The notes: generated by a model not told the origin, from the sequence alone. A DNA stretch of 64,000 nucleotides from CAVUXJ01 sp963814975 (GCA_963814975.1 CAWFFB010000013.1:62001-126000), one strand, 5' to 3'. Positions 36,570 through 45,660 are shown, counted from the stretch's first letter. Made by a program: numbers and translations.

Positions 36570-36760
36570 GTGGGTTCTCCTTCAAAGCATTCACAGACCT
36601 TACGCAGCGAGGTCGCCCCGATTACACCCTCCAGAATGGGTAGCCATTTGCCATCCGTCAAGCTGTTCGCGGCGACCCACAACTGCAGTCGAGCGGTCTG
36701 CGCTTGCTCGTGCAAAAAAGCGGCACGCCGGCCGCCGGCGGGCGACCCGCGAGGCTCGGC

Positions 36761-37222
36761 TTACTGACTGATCGTTCCGTTGGGCCCAATTGTGAACGCA
36801 AAGCCGGGCTCGTCTCCATTGCCCGGAGTCGTCGCGTTCTGGATAAGCCTGATGTCGCTCACGAACACATTCCGAGTGACAGCACCTGTGGGATTCTCGT
36901 CGCAGGCGTTCTGATCGTTCACTCGGAAAGACACACGGGTGTTTACGGGTACGTCGGTGAACGTGATTTCGTAGTGGTCTGGCGGGACGGCCTGGAGGGG
37001 AATCCCGGCGAAGCTGCGCCAGCTCGGATGCGTGTGAGTCGCGCCGACGCCGTTCATGCATGCTTGCGCCGACGCCGGAAGATCAGTTCGCTGTGTCGTT
37101 GGGCCCATGAACACGAGACGCACGGTTGCTGTCGTCGAACCGGTCGGAGACGTTGGTCCGTCCGACTCCGCACACCCTAGCATTGCGAGGCTCAGCACGA
37201 CGGCGAGGGCTCTCGCGGACAT
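36761..37222 (-). CDS. lipoprotein of unknown function
   Basis: The N-terminus MSARALAVVLSLAMLGCAES carries a lipobox (MLGC), so the mature protein is lipid-anchored in the envelope. The remaining 130 residues form a beta-rich domain: TTATVRLVFMGPTTQRTDLP, HYEITFTDVPVNTRVSFRVN, with two isolated Cys (AQACMNG and QNACDEN) that could pair. It ends near GPNGTISQ. No family is recognised. It diverges from the ECF sigma gene 95 bp away. Confidence 0.7.
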   Translation of the reverse strand: MSARALAVVLSLAMLGCAESDGPTSPTGSTTATVRLVFMGPTTQRTDLPASAQACMNGVGATHTHPSWRSFAGIPLQAVPPDHYEITFTDVPVNTRVSFRVNDQNACDENPTGAVTRNVFVSDIRLIQNATTPGNGDEPGFAFTIGPNGTISQ

Positions 37223-37317
37223 GCCCTCAGCATATCGAATCGGAACCGATATCCCGTCTCCTGCCCCCACGATGCGCCCGTCAAAAACCATCAGCACCTG
37301 GGCACCAGTACAATCGG

Positions 37318-37859
37318 ATGATGAGCACGGCAGAGGATCGCGCGACCAGTCGAGACGCTCCTCGAAATCACCGCGCCTTTCTGGCGTACCTGGAACACCG
37401 TGTTGGCGATCGTGCCGTCGCGGAGGACATCCTTCAGGACGCCTTTGCGAAGGTAATTGCGCGGCCCGATCAGGCCCCAGCCGACGAAGCCATCGTTCCT
37501 TGGTTCTATCGGACCCTTCGGAATGCTGCCATCGATCAGTTCCGTCGCCGAGGCGCCGCGGAGCGCGCATACGGGGCCTTCGCTCGAGACGAACGACACA
37601 CCGGCGCGATAGGAGGCGAGATCGCGCGTGCGTGTCGCGCTTGGCGACCACGCTGAAGCCCGAGTATGCCGAGGCACTCCAGGCAATTGAGGTGGGAGGC
37701 ACGCCCGTCAAGGCGTTCGCTGAGCAGAAGGGTTTGTCGGCGAGCAACGCCGCGCTTCGGGTGTTCCGCGCGCGTGAAGCGCTCAAGAAGCGGGTGACCG
37801 AGTCCTGCGGCACGTGTGCCGAGCACGGGTGTGTCGACTGCACCTGCAAGCGTGCATGA
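37318..37859 (+). pseudogene. ECF sigma factor with one frameshift
   Basis: Region 2 is intact: HRAFLAYLEHRVGDRAVAED then ILQDAFAKVIAR and VPWFYRTLRNAAIDQFRRRG. Near 37625 one extra base in a GCGCGTGCG run shifts the frame, and region 4 resumes as LATTLKPEYAEALQAIEVGG, FAEQKGLSASNAALRVFRAR and EALKKRV. The C-terminal tail CGTCAEHGCVDCTC is a compact Cys/His cluster found on some ECF factors and may bind metal or redox-sense. ATG 37318 or the adjacent ATG 37321 are both possible. With the metal-resistance block nearby, metal-responsive control is a fair guess. Confidence 0.7.
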
Positions 37860-37955
37860 CTGAATGCCTGCGGCTGCGTCGTTCAGCCGCCGTTCACCCC
37901 ACTCCCCGCTAGAATGTTGAGCGTGAACGCCTGCGCCGCTAAGGGAGGTCCGAGC

Positions 37956-38603
37956 ATGATGACGCCCGCTCTACGCCGGTTCACGTTTACCACTCACATC
38001 ACGTCGTCAGTCGGATGGGTCGGTGCCGTCTTGGCGGTCCTCGCGTTGGCCGTCATTGGATTCACTACCGACGACGAGGTCAAGGTCCGCGGCGCGTACC
38101 TGCTGATGGCACCTGCAGCATGGTTCGTCCTCGTTCCTCTGGCGCACGCATCACTTCTCAGCGGCATCGTCTTGTCGCTGGGCACCTCGTGGGGGCTGTT
38201 TCGGCACTACTGGGTGGTTTTGAAGCTGGGCATCACGGTCTTCGCGACGGTGATCTTGCTGATCTACATGGGAACGTTCAGGCAGATGGCCGGCGTGGCC
38301 GCCGATCCAGTGATGGATCTTGCGGCGGTGCGGAACGCATCACCAATCGTCCACGCCGTCCTTGCTTTGGCGCTGTTGCTTGCCGCCACAGTACTGGGTG
38401 TCTATAAGCCATTTGGGATGACCGCCTACGGAATTCGACGACTCGACGAACCGCGACGGTTTGTATCGTCGAGGGGAGAGTCAGCCGTCGGCGTCGACGC
38501 GCGTACACCGACGTGGGTTTACCTTGCCGGCGCAATCACAATAATTCTGGCGCTGCTCGTCATCATCTCGCACTTGATGGGCGTGAGTCCGACGCACCAC
38601 TAG
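37956..38603 (+). CDS. integral membrane protein (DUF2269-like), about 215 aa
   Basis: AGGGAGG lies seven bases before ATG 37956. The protein has four to five membrane helices: THITSSVGWVGAVLAVLALA, YLLMAPAAWFVLVPLAHASL, VVLKLGITVFATVILLIYMG, HAVLALALLLAATVLGVYKP and LAGAITIILALLVIISHLMG. Conserved features of the DUF2269 or CopD-like group are HITSSVGWVGA near the start and LGTSWGLFRHYWVVLKL. Function is unknown. It lies 96 bp downstream of the ECF sigma gene on the same strand and could be its target. Confidence 0.75.
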   Translation: MMTPALRRFTFTTHITSSVGWVGAVLAVLALAVIGFTTDDEVKVRGAYLLMAPAAWFVLVPLAHASLLSGIVLSLGTSWGLFRHYWVVLKLGITVFATVILLIYMGTFRQMAGVAADPVMDLAAVRNASPIVHAVLALALLLAATVLGVYKPFGMTAYGIRRLDEPRRFVSSRGESAVGVDARTPTWVYLAGAITIILALLVIISHLMGVSPTHH

Positions 38604-38759
38604 GGTGTGGCGACCGGTGAGCGACTAGCGCGGTAGAGACTGTCCCTACGATTGTCCCTGAGAGCGCCCAAAACAGCGCCTCCAGAGCCAACAGGAGCCA
38701 AATCACCCGATCGAGGAAGTGAAAGAAACGGAAGGATTTGCGCGGGAAATGGAAGATGT

Positions 38760-38818
38760 CCGAGAGGCGGATTTCCGTTTAGCAAACCGCCGCCTTCAGC
38801 CTCTCGGCCACCTCACCG
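38760..38818 (-). tRNA. 5' half of tRNA-Ser(GCU), decayed
   Basis: On the minus strand GGTGAGG is followed by TGGCCGAGAGGCTGAAGGC, exactly the acceptor and D-arm of tRNA-Ser, then GCGGT-TTGCTAA-AC with the GCT anticodon. The anticodon stem has lost a base (ACCGC expected). A possible variable arm (TCCG/CGGA) follows, but no recognisable T-arm or CCTCACC end, so the gene is not functional. The matching 3' end lies at 15110-15137 on the opposite strand. Confidence 0.7.
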
Positions 38819-38884
38819 TGAGGAAATTGCTAAGGATTTTGCGGATGCTTCTGGCCGCCCGCGGCTACGGCAGAGCTGATGTGC

Positions 38885-39075
38885 GCACCAGTATGTCCAA
38901 GCCGAGGCGCAGCGTTCCGCTGATCCCCATCGCTGACGACATTATAGCGATCCAAAACGCTGCGAGTCTTGTGGCCGCTCAATTTCATCGCCACGTGTTC
39001 GGGGATTGCCGGCGCGGACTATTATCCGGACGGCCTTCGGCCAGAGTCGTGCGGGATGCTGCCTGGGCACCCGGT
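38885..39075 (-). pseudogene. second tyrosine recombinase C-terminal remnant
   Basis: In two frames the minus strand reads AVRIIVRAG and then IPEHVAMKLSGHKTRSVLDR followed by YNVVSDGDQ. This is the box II region of a site-specific integrase, with the catalytic His of LSGH and the Tyr of DRYNVVS. A one-base insertion separates the two parts. Its end points toward the tRNA-Ser 5' half about 70 bp away. The N-terminal domain is missing. It belongs to a different subfamily from the remnant at 15129-15400. Confidence 0.7.
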
Positions 39076-39109
39076 GGCAATCCGGGTGCGGCGCCACGCA
39101 TGGGAGAAG

Positions 39110-39300
39110 CCCCTGAGCACACAGCACGCGGTCCATTTCTTCCAACGACACCGAGTCGCCGCGGACCTTGGCGACATGCTTCAGACGGCCCTTGATGACG
39201 AAGAACCGCTGTCCCGTCCCCGCATCGTCGAGCGCGTATCCGAGGTCGCCGAGCCAATCGACGTCGCGGGTCGTCACGTGACCGTCGGAAAGGGGCGTAC
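39110..39300 (-). pseudogene. possible AMP-binding ligase C-terminal fragment
   Basis: Directly after the gltX stop the minus strand reads HVTTRDVDWLGDLGYALDD, then FFVIKGRLKHVAKVRGDSVS and LEEMDRVL. This resembles the hinge and C-terminal lobe of acyl-CoA/AMP ligases (TGDxGxxxxxGxxFxxGRxKxxxKxxGxxVSLxExxxxL). It has no start or N-terminal domain and stops at the integrase remnant. Confidence 0.45.
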
Positions 39301-40887
39301 TCAGGACGAAGGGAGCCGCTCGATGACCAAGCGCAGGCGTCGACGAACCTCGTCCGCGCCCAGAAACTGGAGAATCTCGAAAAGGGGCGGCGATCTCTCT
39401 GCTCCTGTCACGGCGAGACGCAGCGTCATCAAAAGCTTGCTCGGCTTGAGCGTCAACCCAGCGGCGTACGCCCGGACGTGCGACTCCCAGGTCTCCTTCG
39501 CGGAGGCCAGCTCGTCGTGGCGCGAACACATGTCCTCCAGGAACTCTCGCGCGACGGGCGCGACCCCCATCTGCGCAATCACGGCATCGCTCGAGGGTGG
39601 CTGGTAGAACTCTTTGTAGTAGACGCGCCCTTGGATCAGCACGTCGGTGAGCCGCTTGAACCGTTCCGGCTCGAGCGACAGCACCCGAACCGTCTTGACG
39701 GGGTCCTCCGTAATCGCGGTGGTGAACTTCTCGAGGTCGGCCTGGCTGATCACTTGGTCTGTGCCCCCCTCGAAGCTGTCAGTGAATCCCTCGCCATGGG
39801 CGATCAGCAGCCGCAGATGGCTGGACACCTGGTCGTAGAGCCGCTCGGGACTGAGGCGACGCATGTACTGCCCGTTGATATGCAGGAGGAGAGCGGGATT
39901 GACCACCGGGCCTGTGACGCTGAGCTGCCGCAGCTCGAAGTTGGACGTGAAGTCGCTGGATTGGTACACGTCCTTCGAGTCTGGATGGAACCAGATGATA
40001 CGCGTGAGAAAGTTCCGGAACGCCTCGGGGAGAATCCCCTGGGTGCGATAGTAGCCGACCGATGTGTCACCGGTGCGCTTCGACAGCTTGCGCCCCCGTG
40101 CATCCCGCAGGAGCGCGGTGTGAAGGAACCGCGGTGGCACCCAACCCAGAAACTTGTAGAGCAGCAGATGCTTCGGCGTCGATGAGATCCATTCTTCGCC
40201 GCGAATCACCGTGGTCACGCGCATGAAGTGATCGTCGACGACGACGGCGAGGTGATACGTGGGAAATCCGTCCGACTTGAGGATCACGGCATCGTCTATT
40301 TCGGTGGTTTGAATCGTGATGACGCCACGTGCCAGGTCTTCGAACGAGAGCGCCTCGTTCTCCGGAACTCGCAGCCGGACGACCGAGGGCTCTCCGCGCG
40401 CGCTTCGTTCCGCCGCCTCGCCAGGCAGAAGGGACCGGCAGGCCCCGTCGTAGCGGGTCGGCCCGGCGTGCAATCGCTGCTCGTTCCGGACCTGCTCCAG
40501 CCGCTTCGCCGAGCAGAAACATCGATAGGCATGCCCACGCTCGATCAGCCGCTCAGCGGCGGCGTGGTAGATCGCGAGCCGCTCGCTCTGTTCGTACGGG
40601 CCGTAGTTGCCGCCGAGCGGAGGCCCTTCATCCGCCCGAAGCCCGAGCCACCCGAGCGCGGCGACAATCTCCTCTACCGCGCCTGGCACCAATCGAGCCC
40701 GGTCGGTGTCTTCGATGCGAAGGATGAACACTCCGCCCGTCTTCTCCGCGAGCGCGCGGTTGATGACGGCCTGAAGCGCGGTGCCGATGTGCGGCTGGCC
40801 GGTCGGACTTGGCCCGATGCGGCCGACCTCTGCGCCTGAAGGCAACTGTCGCGGTGGATACTTGACTTCGAAGTCTTCGAGTGTCAC
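39301..40887 (-). CDS. gltX: divergent glutamyl-tRNA synthetase-like protein
   Basis: The class I signature is present as GPSPTGQPHIGTALQAVINR (HIGH as HIGT) and RKLSKRTGD (KMSKS as KLSKR). Other GluRS hallmarks are GGVFILRIEDTDRARLVP, ERLIERGHAYRCFCSAKRLE, VRGEEWISSTPKHLLLYKFLG and PTYHLAVVVDDHFMRVTTVI. At 528 aa it is slightly longer than usual. The C-terminal anticodon-binding region is divergent and ends early, so it may be a second, specialised copy or a discriminating GluRS. The start is GTG 40887. It charges tRNA-Glu with glutamate in the cytoplasm. It is intact, unlike its neighbours. Confidence 0.88.
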   Translation of the reverse strand: MTLEDFEVKYPPRQLPSGAEVGRIGPSPTGQPHIGTALQAVINRALAEKTGGVFILRIEDTDRARLVPGAVEEIVAALGWLGLRADEGPPLGGNYGPYEQSERLAIYHAAAERLIERGHAYRCFCSAKRLEQVRNEQRLHAGPTRYDGACRSLLPGEAAERSARGEPSVVRLRVPENEALSFEDLARGVITIQTTEIDDAVILKSDGFPTYHLAVVVDDHFMRVTTVIRGEEWISSTPKHLLLYKFLGWVPPRFLHTALLRDARGRKLSKRTGDTSVGYYRTQGILPEAFRNFLTRIIWFHPDSKDVYQSSDFTSNFELRQLSVTGPVVNPALLLHINGQYMRRLSPERLYDQVSSHLRLLIAHGEGFTDSFEGGTDQVISQADLEKFTTAITEDPVKTVRVLSLEPERFKRLTDVLIQGRVYYKEFYQPPSSDAVIAQMGVAPVAREFLEDMCSRHDELASAKETWESHVRAYAAGLTLKPSKLLMTLRLAVTGAERSPPLFEILQFLGADEVRRRLRLVIERLPSS

Positions 40888-41214
40888 GGATTACGTGGGG
40901 CCCAGTTCGGAATTCGACGCATCGTCGAGCCTGCTTCGAGGCTACCATGCCGGCTCCGAGTTGTGCGACGATCTTTTGCGAGGGAGGGCGGTGGATCGAG
41001 CGGAAAACGGTGCGATTGACTCGGCTCTCGATAGAGCGCCCGCTAGTTCCGGAGAATGAGGTTCACCGCCGGCAGCTGCGATTGCGATCGATTGCCGAGC
41101 GACACGAGCCTGGTCGTCGATCAGCAAGCTGATAGTCCACCAGATGATCGACGACGAGGACGAGTGTTTACGCTGGTCGAAGCATGACACGCCCGGGACA
41201 GCGCATCGAATCAG
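40888..41214. other. non-genic stretch
   Basis: I see no supported gene; an 82-aa minus-strand frame has no resemblance. Confidence 0.3.
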
Positions 41215-41745
41215 TCAGGCGAGCGCGAAGTGGACCACATTCAATCGGTAATACAGCCGGTCCGAAAACATTCCGGTCTCGACCCGCGGGTAGAGCGCCG
41301 CCGTCGCAAGTGAGACGATCTGCGGGTGACCGCTCTGAGGCTCGCCGAGCCAGCGCAGAAGCCGCTCCTGTTGCTTGCCGTCCAGGAGGTCCACATCTCG
41401 AAGAATGAGCGTCCCGTCGCTCGGCAGCTCGGTCGGAAGCACCCCGCCAATGAGCGACTGAACCGGGGATCGGACATGTGGGACCAAAGCCTGGATGAAG
41501 GCTTCTGTTGCGGCTGTCGAACCGATGACCAGCAGGTTTGGGCGGAGACCGAGGAGCAGGGACCAGTCATCTCCCGCTGGGTCGGTGCGAAACCCATCGC
41601 CAGTGCTCAATAATCGCTCAGTCTGCGACAACGACGGCTCCCTTCCATCTAAGAAATCAAAGTCGGACTCGGCCGAATACACCGGCCTTCGGGCCGATGA
41701 TCCGGTACAGGCGCTCACCAGTTCGAGAAAGGTTTGAGCGTCCAT
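41215..41745 (-). CDS. P-loop-less sigma-54-AAA-like protein, copy 3
   Basis: This is the longest and cleanest member of the family (176 aa). The N-terminus has SDFDFLDGREPSL and TERLLSTGDGFR, followed by LRPNLLVIGSTAATEAFIQA. The AAA-like half shows GTLILRDVDLLDGKQQERLL (Walker B-like), RWLGEPQ, QIVSLATAALYPRVETG (sensor I-like) and MFSDRLYYRLNVVHFALA, which matches the FREDLYYRLNVV segment of sigma-54 activators. Walker A and GAFTGA are absent. ATG 41745 starts MDAQTFLELVSAC. No pseudo-receiver is next to this copy; a remnant of one lies at 45661-45765. Confidence 0.65.
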   Translation of the reverse strand: MDAQTFLELVSACTGSSARRPVYSAESDFDFLDGREPSLSQTERLLSTGDGFRTDPAGDDWSLLLGLRPNLLVIGSTAATEAFIQALVPHVRSPVQSLIGGVLPTELPSDGTLILRDVDLLDGKQQERLLRWLGEPQSGHPQIVSLATAALYPRVETGMFSDRLYYRLNVVHFALA

Positions 41746-42251
41746 GACCGGCCAGCCGAATGGTGACGCGGGAATCGACGAGCAGCGTCGACAGTTGTGA
41801 GACATGAACGCAGCAACCCACGGAGGGGACAGAGTGTAACAGTCGCGCTTCACGACAGTGTGTCGGCGGTAAGGACGCCATGAGCGGCGTCGAGCATTCA
41901 CCGGCAGTCGATGTCTATCGGGGCCTTCAAGAACAGCGCCAGCCGCAAATGTTCAACTGCCCTGAAATTCCATGGGCAAAATGAGATGCCGAGGAACCGG
42001 CGACCGACAGTAATGTGGTGGATCATTGGGAAGGGGCACATTACTGTCGCCGTAAGTCGAACTGGTCATCCGCCCGAGCAATTCGCGGCCGCTCTCCTGT
42101 CGTTGCCGATACGACTTGGCGCTATCGCCTGGGGTGTCGGCGAGCGTGTTGGGTACTACTATCGAGCCGCCTGATGGTTCGGTCGACTTTTCGGATAGTA
42201 CGGGGTGGCAGACGATGGGCTGGCCGTCGAGCGGCCCCAGGGACCCTTTTC
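41746..42251. other. non-genic stretch upstream of the protein kinase
   Basis: I see no supported gene. Confidence 0.3.
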
Positions 42252-43127
42252 ATGCCGAATAAAACAGTCCTCGGGATCGATGGCGCGTCACCGCCTTTCG
42301 ATCAAGTCACGAGCATTCAGCGGCTCGCGCCGGCCCGCCGCGGCCAACGGTCGCCCGAGCATGCCCGGCATCAGCTGTACGTGGCGCGCGAGAAGCGGAA
42401 CCGGGTGCACGTGCTCATCAAAGTCATTTCGAAGCCAGGTCAGATCTACGAACAGGACCTCACCAACGAAATCAGCAGTCTCTCGACGATCAACCGCGAG
42501 CTCCCCGACTCGCGGTATTTTCCTGTGATCCATCAACACGGACGGCTCTCCGATGGACGCCTCTACCTGAGCACATCGTTGTTCGACGAGCTTCCGCTGG
42601 CGACGACCATCGGCGCCGCACCAGTTCCCGGCAAACTGGTGGCGCATCTCAAGCTCGCGATCGAGATCGCCAGGGCATTGTGTGACATCCATCGCCTGGA
42701 GATCTTCCACGTCGATCTGAACCCGATGAATGTCCTGTACCGGGCAAGCCACGCCGGGCCCGTGATCCGGATCGTCGACTTCGAGTCGTCGTACGAGCGC
42801 GCCCGCCATTCGAAAGGCGTCTTCTACAGCCCTCCGACAACTCCGGGATACTCGGCGCCGGAAGTCTCATTCCAGGCGCCGGACGCGCGCTCGGACCTGT
42901 TCTCGCTGGGAGCGGTGCTCTACACGACGCTGGCCGGGTACCGATGGACGGACCACGCGGAGGTCAGCGCGCGCGTCGAGGCCGATCCCGAGCTCGACCC
43001 GGAGCTGAAAAATGTGCTGCTCGCCGCGGTCGACCCTGTTCCGGACAACCGCTATGGGTCGGTCCAGGAATTTCAGTCTGCGCTCGGCGCCTACCTCGAA
43101 CGGATCTGGCCCGGCCGTGCCTGGTAG
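42252..43127 (+). CDS. Ser/Thr protein kinase-like protein (Hanks type)
   Basis: The 291-aa protein is a single kinase domain. The ATP-binding Lys is in VHVLIKVISK, the catalytic loop is HVDLNPMNVLY (HxDxxxxN), and the metal-binding motif is VDFESS in place of DFG. YSAPEVSFQAPDARSDLFSL is the APE and the D of the F-helix; GAVLYTTLAGYRW follows. There is no membrane anchor or PASTA domain, so it is cytoplasmic. The N-terminal 45 residues are non-conserved, and no clear Gly-rich loop is visible, which leaves activity uncertain. ATG 42252 is chosen near the domain. Neighbours give no pathway. Confidence 0.82.
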   Translation: MPNKTVLGIDGASPPFDQVTSIQRLAPARRGQRSPEHARHQLYVAREKRNRVHVLIKVISKPGQIYEQDLTNEISSLSTINRELPDSRYFPVIHQHGRLSDGRLYLSTSLFDELPLATTIGAAPVPGKLVAHLKLAIEIARALCDIHRLEIFHVDLNPMNVLYRASHAGPVIRIVDFESSYERARHSKGVFYSPPTTPGYSAPEVSFQAPDARSDLFSLGAVLYTTLAGYRWTDHAEVSARVEADPELDPELKNVLLAAVDPVPDNRYGSVQEFQSALGAYLERIWPGRAW

Positions 43128-43282
43128 CGGCGACGGGGACGCAGTGACGCCGTCGAGGAGCGCCCACTGGTGATGGCGGTACCGAAAGAGAACCGCCTTT
43201 CACCACCCACACTCGCTATTGCCCCTTCCAGGACCGGCCCCACGCGCGCCCGGGTTCAGGCCGACGCTCGCCTGCTCGGCGA

Positions 43283-43588
43283 TCAACACTGCGTAGAACG
43301 GCGCGATCTTCTCACCCGTGTTGGGCCTGTTTCATGAGGCCGCAGCGGACACGTGTTCTTATGTGCGTGACGACCGTTGGGTCGTACTGGGAACTGGCAC
43401 AGTGGGCAGCGCCGTACCGGAGGGGGCGGGGGCCGCCGCGGACACGTTTTCCTATGTCGCTGACGCCCATCGGGTCGTGTTGGGTAACGGCAAAACGGGC
43501 AGCGCCGTACAGGAGGGGGTGGTGCGGGCACGGTTGCACGTGTTTCGAGCACCGGCCGTGCCGTCGTGGTTTGCGGAAACGTTAGCAA
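43283..43588 (-). CDS. tandem CxxC/HxxxxC zinc-finger protein
   Basis: Two near-identical fingers are joined by a proline linker: CPFCRYPTRPDGRQRHRKTC and CPLCQFPVRPNGRHAHKNTC, each C-x2-C-x11-H-x4-C and each followed by P-x-RP. The linker is PPPPPVRR. Such duplicated ligand spacing is hard to explain by chance and supports this strand over the overlapping plus-strand frame. The start is TTG 43588, so the true start may be internal. Likely binds nucleic acid or protein through zinc; no family is recognised. Confidence 0.55.
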   Translation of the reverse strand: MLTFPQTTTARPVLETRATVPAPPPPVRRCPFCRYPTRPDGRQRHRKTCPRRPPPPPVRRCPLCQFPVRPNGRHAHKNTCPLRPHETGPTRVRRSRRSTQC

Positions 43589-44586
43589 TCGGCGTCGGCG
43601 TGCGGACGATTACTGGCCAGGGACAGAAATTCGTGCGGCTGTGGCCTGACTATCTGAAAGGATGGCCCGGTTCAGAGTTACCCTCACCGGGAAGCGCTAG
43701 GGACCTCGGCGCATGCGTCATCGCCTCCGCGCCTAGATTGGCCTCACCGGGTCATCCTCGTCCGATCGGTCGTAAATAGGGTTCCTGCGTTCCTCTGACG
43801 CTGAGCGGTGGCGATGCCCTCGTGTCCACCTTCGGCGAGCCTGCGACGTTAAGATTCTGGTTTAGAGGATAGACTCGCTGCTGAAGCGTTGAACTTCAGG
43901 CCGCGCGCTCCGACCCCGTGCATTACGAAGCCGTCGCACAACGCATCCGGCGAGAAGCCGATGCTTTCCGTCGAATGCCGGCCCGGCCCCGATTGATGCA
44001 TTGAAGGTAACGTGTCTGCAGTGGAGGCGCTCCTGTTCCTGGGCGCATATCTGATAGGCTCGACCGTCTTTGCGATTTTTGTCGGGAAGGTGATTGCTCG
44101 GCGGGATGCACCGCTCGCGGGCCACCACTGGCTGTTCGGATCGGGCTCACGCGCTCCCAACGCGAGCCGGCGGATCTCACACCCCCCCGGTTGCAGAGCT
44201 GAGCCTCACCGCACGCCGCGTTTCTCGATTGCATCTTGTCGGTCCTCAAGCTTGTCCGCGAGCGCTCGCCCCGCGAACTCCGACTGAAATATCACGTTGA
44301 ACGGCTCGATGTGCGGAGTTCGCACGACCACATAACGCGATCCACGTACTCCCCCGACATGTTCACATGGCCGCGGAACACTCGGCACACGCGGTTAACA
44401 CGGCTTCGTACACCCCCTTTCAAATGTGTTCAATATTGAACAGCCAGTTACCGACGTCAGTGTTAGGTTTTGTCCTACACGTGACTTACCTCTTGTCCTA
44501 CATGTGGTTCCCGAACAGCCGGCTTGACGCTGCGAGCGAGACGACATTTTGGTCTTGGCGTTCAAACAATTGACCTGGGGGTCTCC
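43589..44586. other. mostly non-genic stretch
   Basis: A 91-aa plus-strand frame at 44012 begins with one hydrophobic helix (LLFLGAYLIGSTVFAIFVG) but then becomes irregular. Direct repeats at 44470-44506 are listed separately. Otherwise I see no supported gene. Confidence 0.3.
44470..44506. repeat. direct repeats TTGTCCTACAyGTG
   Basis: TTGTCCTACACGTG (44470-44483) and TTGTCCTACATGTG (44493-44506) are spaced 23 bases start to start, about two helical turns, upstream of the ORF at 44587. They may be two operator half-sites. Confidence 0.4.
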
Positions 44587-44946
44587 ATGCCCGACGCTCG
44601 CGACGTTTTGACGGATTCCGAGATGTTTGCGCTCCGCGATGTCCTCGCGCACGCACCGAGCGTCAATGATTGGGACTCGGTACGATCTGCAATGACGAAA
44701 ATTCGCGAGCACGGTCTCACGCCCGAAGCTCAGCGCCGTGGCCGGAGCGATGCTCGAGAGGCGACGGCACTAATTTCGGCGGCGACGACCGGTTATATGC
44801 GTACGGAATCTCACCCTCGCTACCTCATTGCGGGCTCAGCAATGAGGGCGGTTCACGTGGGTGCGGGTTCCGGCCTACGCGCGTTCGCGATGGCCCTTCG
44901 TCGCTGGAGGTTTGGACTACAAAGATCTCTGGTCTGGCGAAGGTAA
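44587..44946 (+). CDS. hypothetical protein, weakly supported
   Basis: ATG 44587 follows GGGGG at a reasonable distance. The first 55 residues look protein-like (MPDARDVLTDSEMFALRDVL, SVRSAMTKIREHGLTPEAQR), then the sequence becomes Arg/Ala-rich without pattern. A 5' fragment of a decayed gene is possible. No family is recognised. Confidence 0.3.
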   Translation: MPDARDVLTDSEMFALRDVLAHAPSVNDWDSVRSAMTKIREHGLTPEAQRRGRSDAREATALISAATTGYMRTESHPRYLIAGSAMRAVHVGAGSGLRAFAMALRRWRFGLQRSLVWRR

Positions 44947-45074
44947 TCGCCTCAACCTGTTGATGGAGAAGTCATGGAACGTCGACAACACGACCGTCTG
45001 TGGCGACCTGGCCGGCGCGAGAGTGAGCGCCGTAATACAGACGACGGGAAGCGCAGTTTCTATAGTCGTATGTC

Positions 45075-45314
45075 ATGACGCAGAAGCGGCTACTTCCCAC
45101 AACCACGTTCACCATGACCCCAGACCCCGCAGCACCCTTGCTACTGTGTCCCATTTGCGAGATACCACTGGTCTACCGGAGCACGGTGCTCTGCGGTGTA
45201 AATCCCCGGGAGCGCTGGGATTACCTTGATTGCCGCGAGTGCGGTCTGTTCGAATACCGGTATCGCACACGCGCGTTTAGACGCAGGAAGAACACGGCGG
45301 CATCAGGTTGGTGA
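45075..45314 (+). CDS. small zinc-ribbon-like protein, paralogue
   Basis: The 79-aa protein has CPIC at about residues 27-30 and CREC at about 54-57, with the conserved RERWDYLDC between them and FEYRYRTRAFRR after. It shares this skeleton with the 22-297 protein on the other strand at the opposite side of the window. ATG 45075 gives an extended N-terminus; ATG 45114 starts closer to the fold. The paralogy supports both genes. Zinc binding is likely, function unknown. Confidence 0.6.
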   Translation: MTQKRLLPTTTFTMTPDPAAPLLLCPICEIPLVYRSTVLCGVNPRERWDYLDCRECGLFEYRYRTRAFRRRKNTAASGW

Positions 45315-45660
45315 GTAGGCCGATCCGAACACCCAGCGAACGATTCGACGACAGCGTTTTCCGGTCCTCGCGGGCGGCGCCGCTGGGCGCGGACATCACA
45401 CCTACCCCTCCACGACCAGCGCCAGCCGCGATGCTCGTCGTGTCAACGTGAAGATGTCCCGCACGCTTGGCACCGCCGGTGAATGGCCTCCACGGTTAGC
45501 GCCTTGGATCCTGAATCCGATACCCGCGCTGTGCGTAGTTCGTCGGCTTGCGCAGTGGCGTGGCGTCGGCCTGACAATCCTCCGTCGTGAGTCCACGTGT
45601 CAGCGCGCCGCTGGGTGATCTCGGCCAGGCCGACGCCGTCGGCCACCCGGCGCCGCCACT
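45315..45660. other. non-genic stretch
   Basis: I see no supported gene. Confidence 0.3.

Noticed and set aside
38719..39195. 158-aa plus-strand ORF
   Set aside because: It is antisense to the tRNA-Ser 5' half and the integrase remnant, which are better supported.
44012..44287. 91-aa plus-strand ORF with one hydrophobic helix
   Set aside because: Only the first 25 residues look like a membrane protein; the rest is irregular and there is no paralogue.
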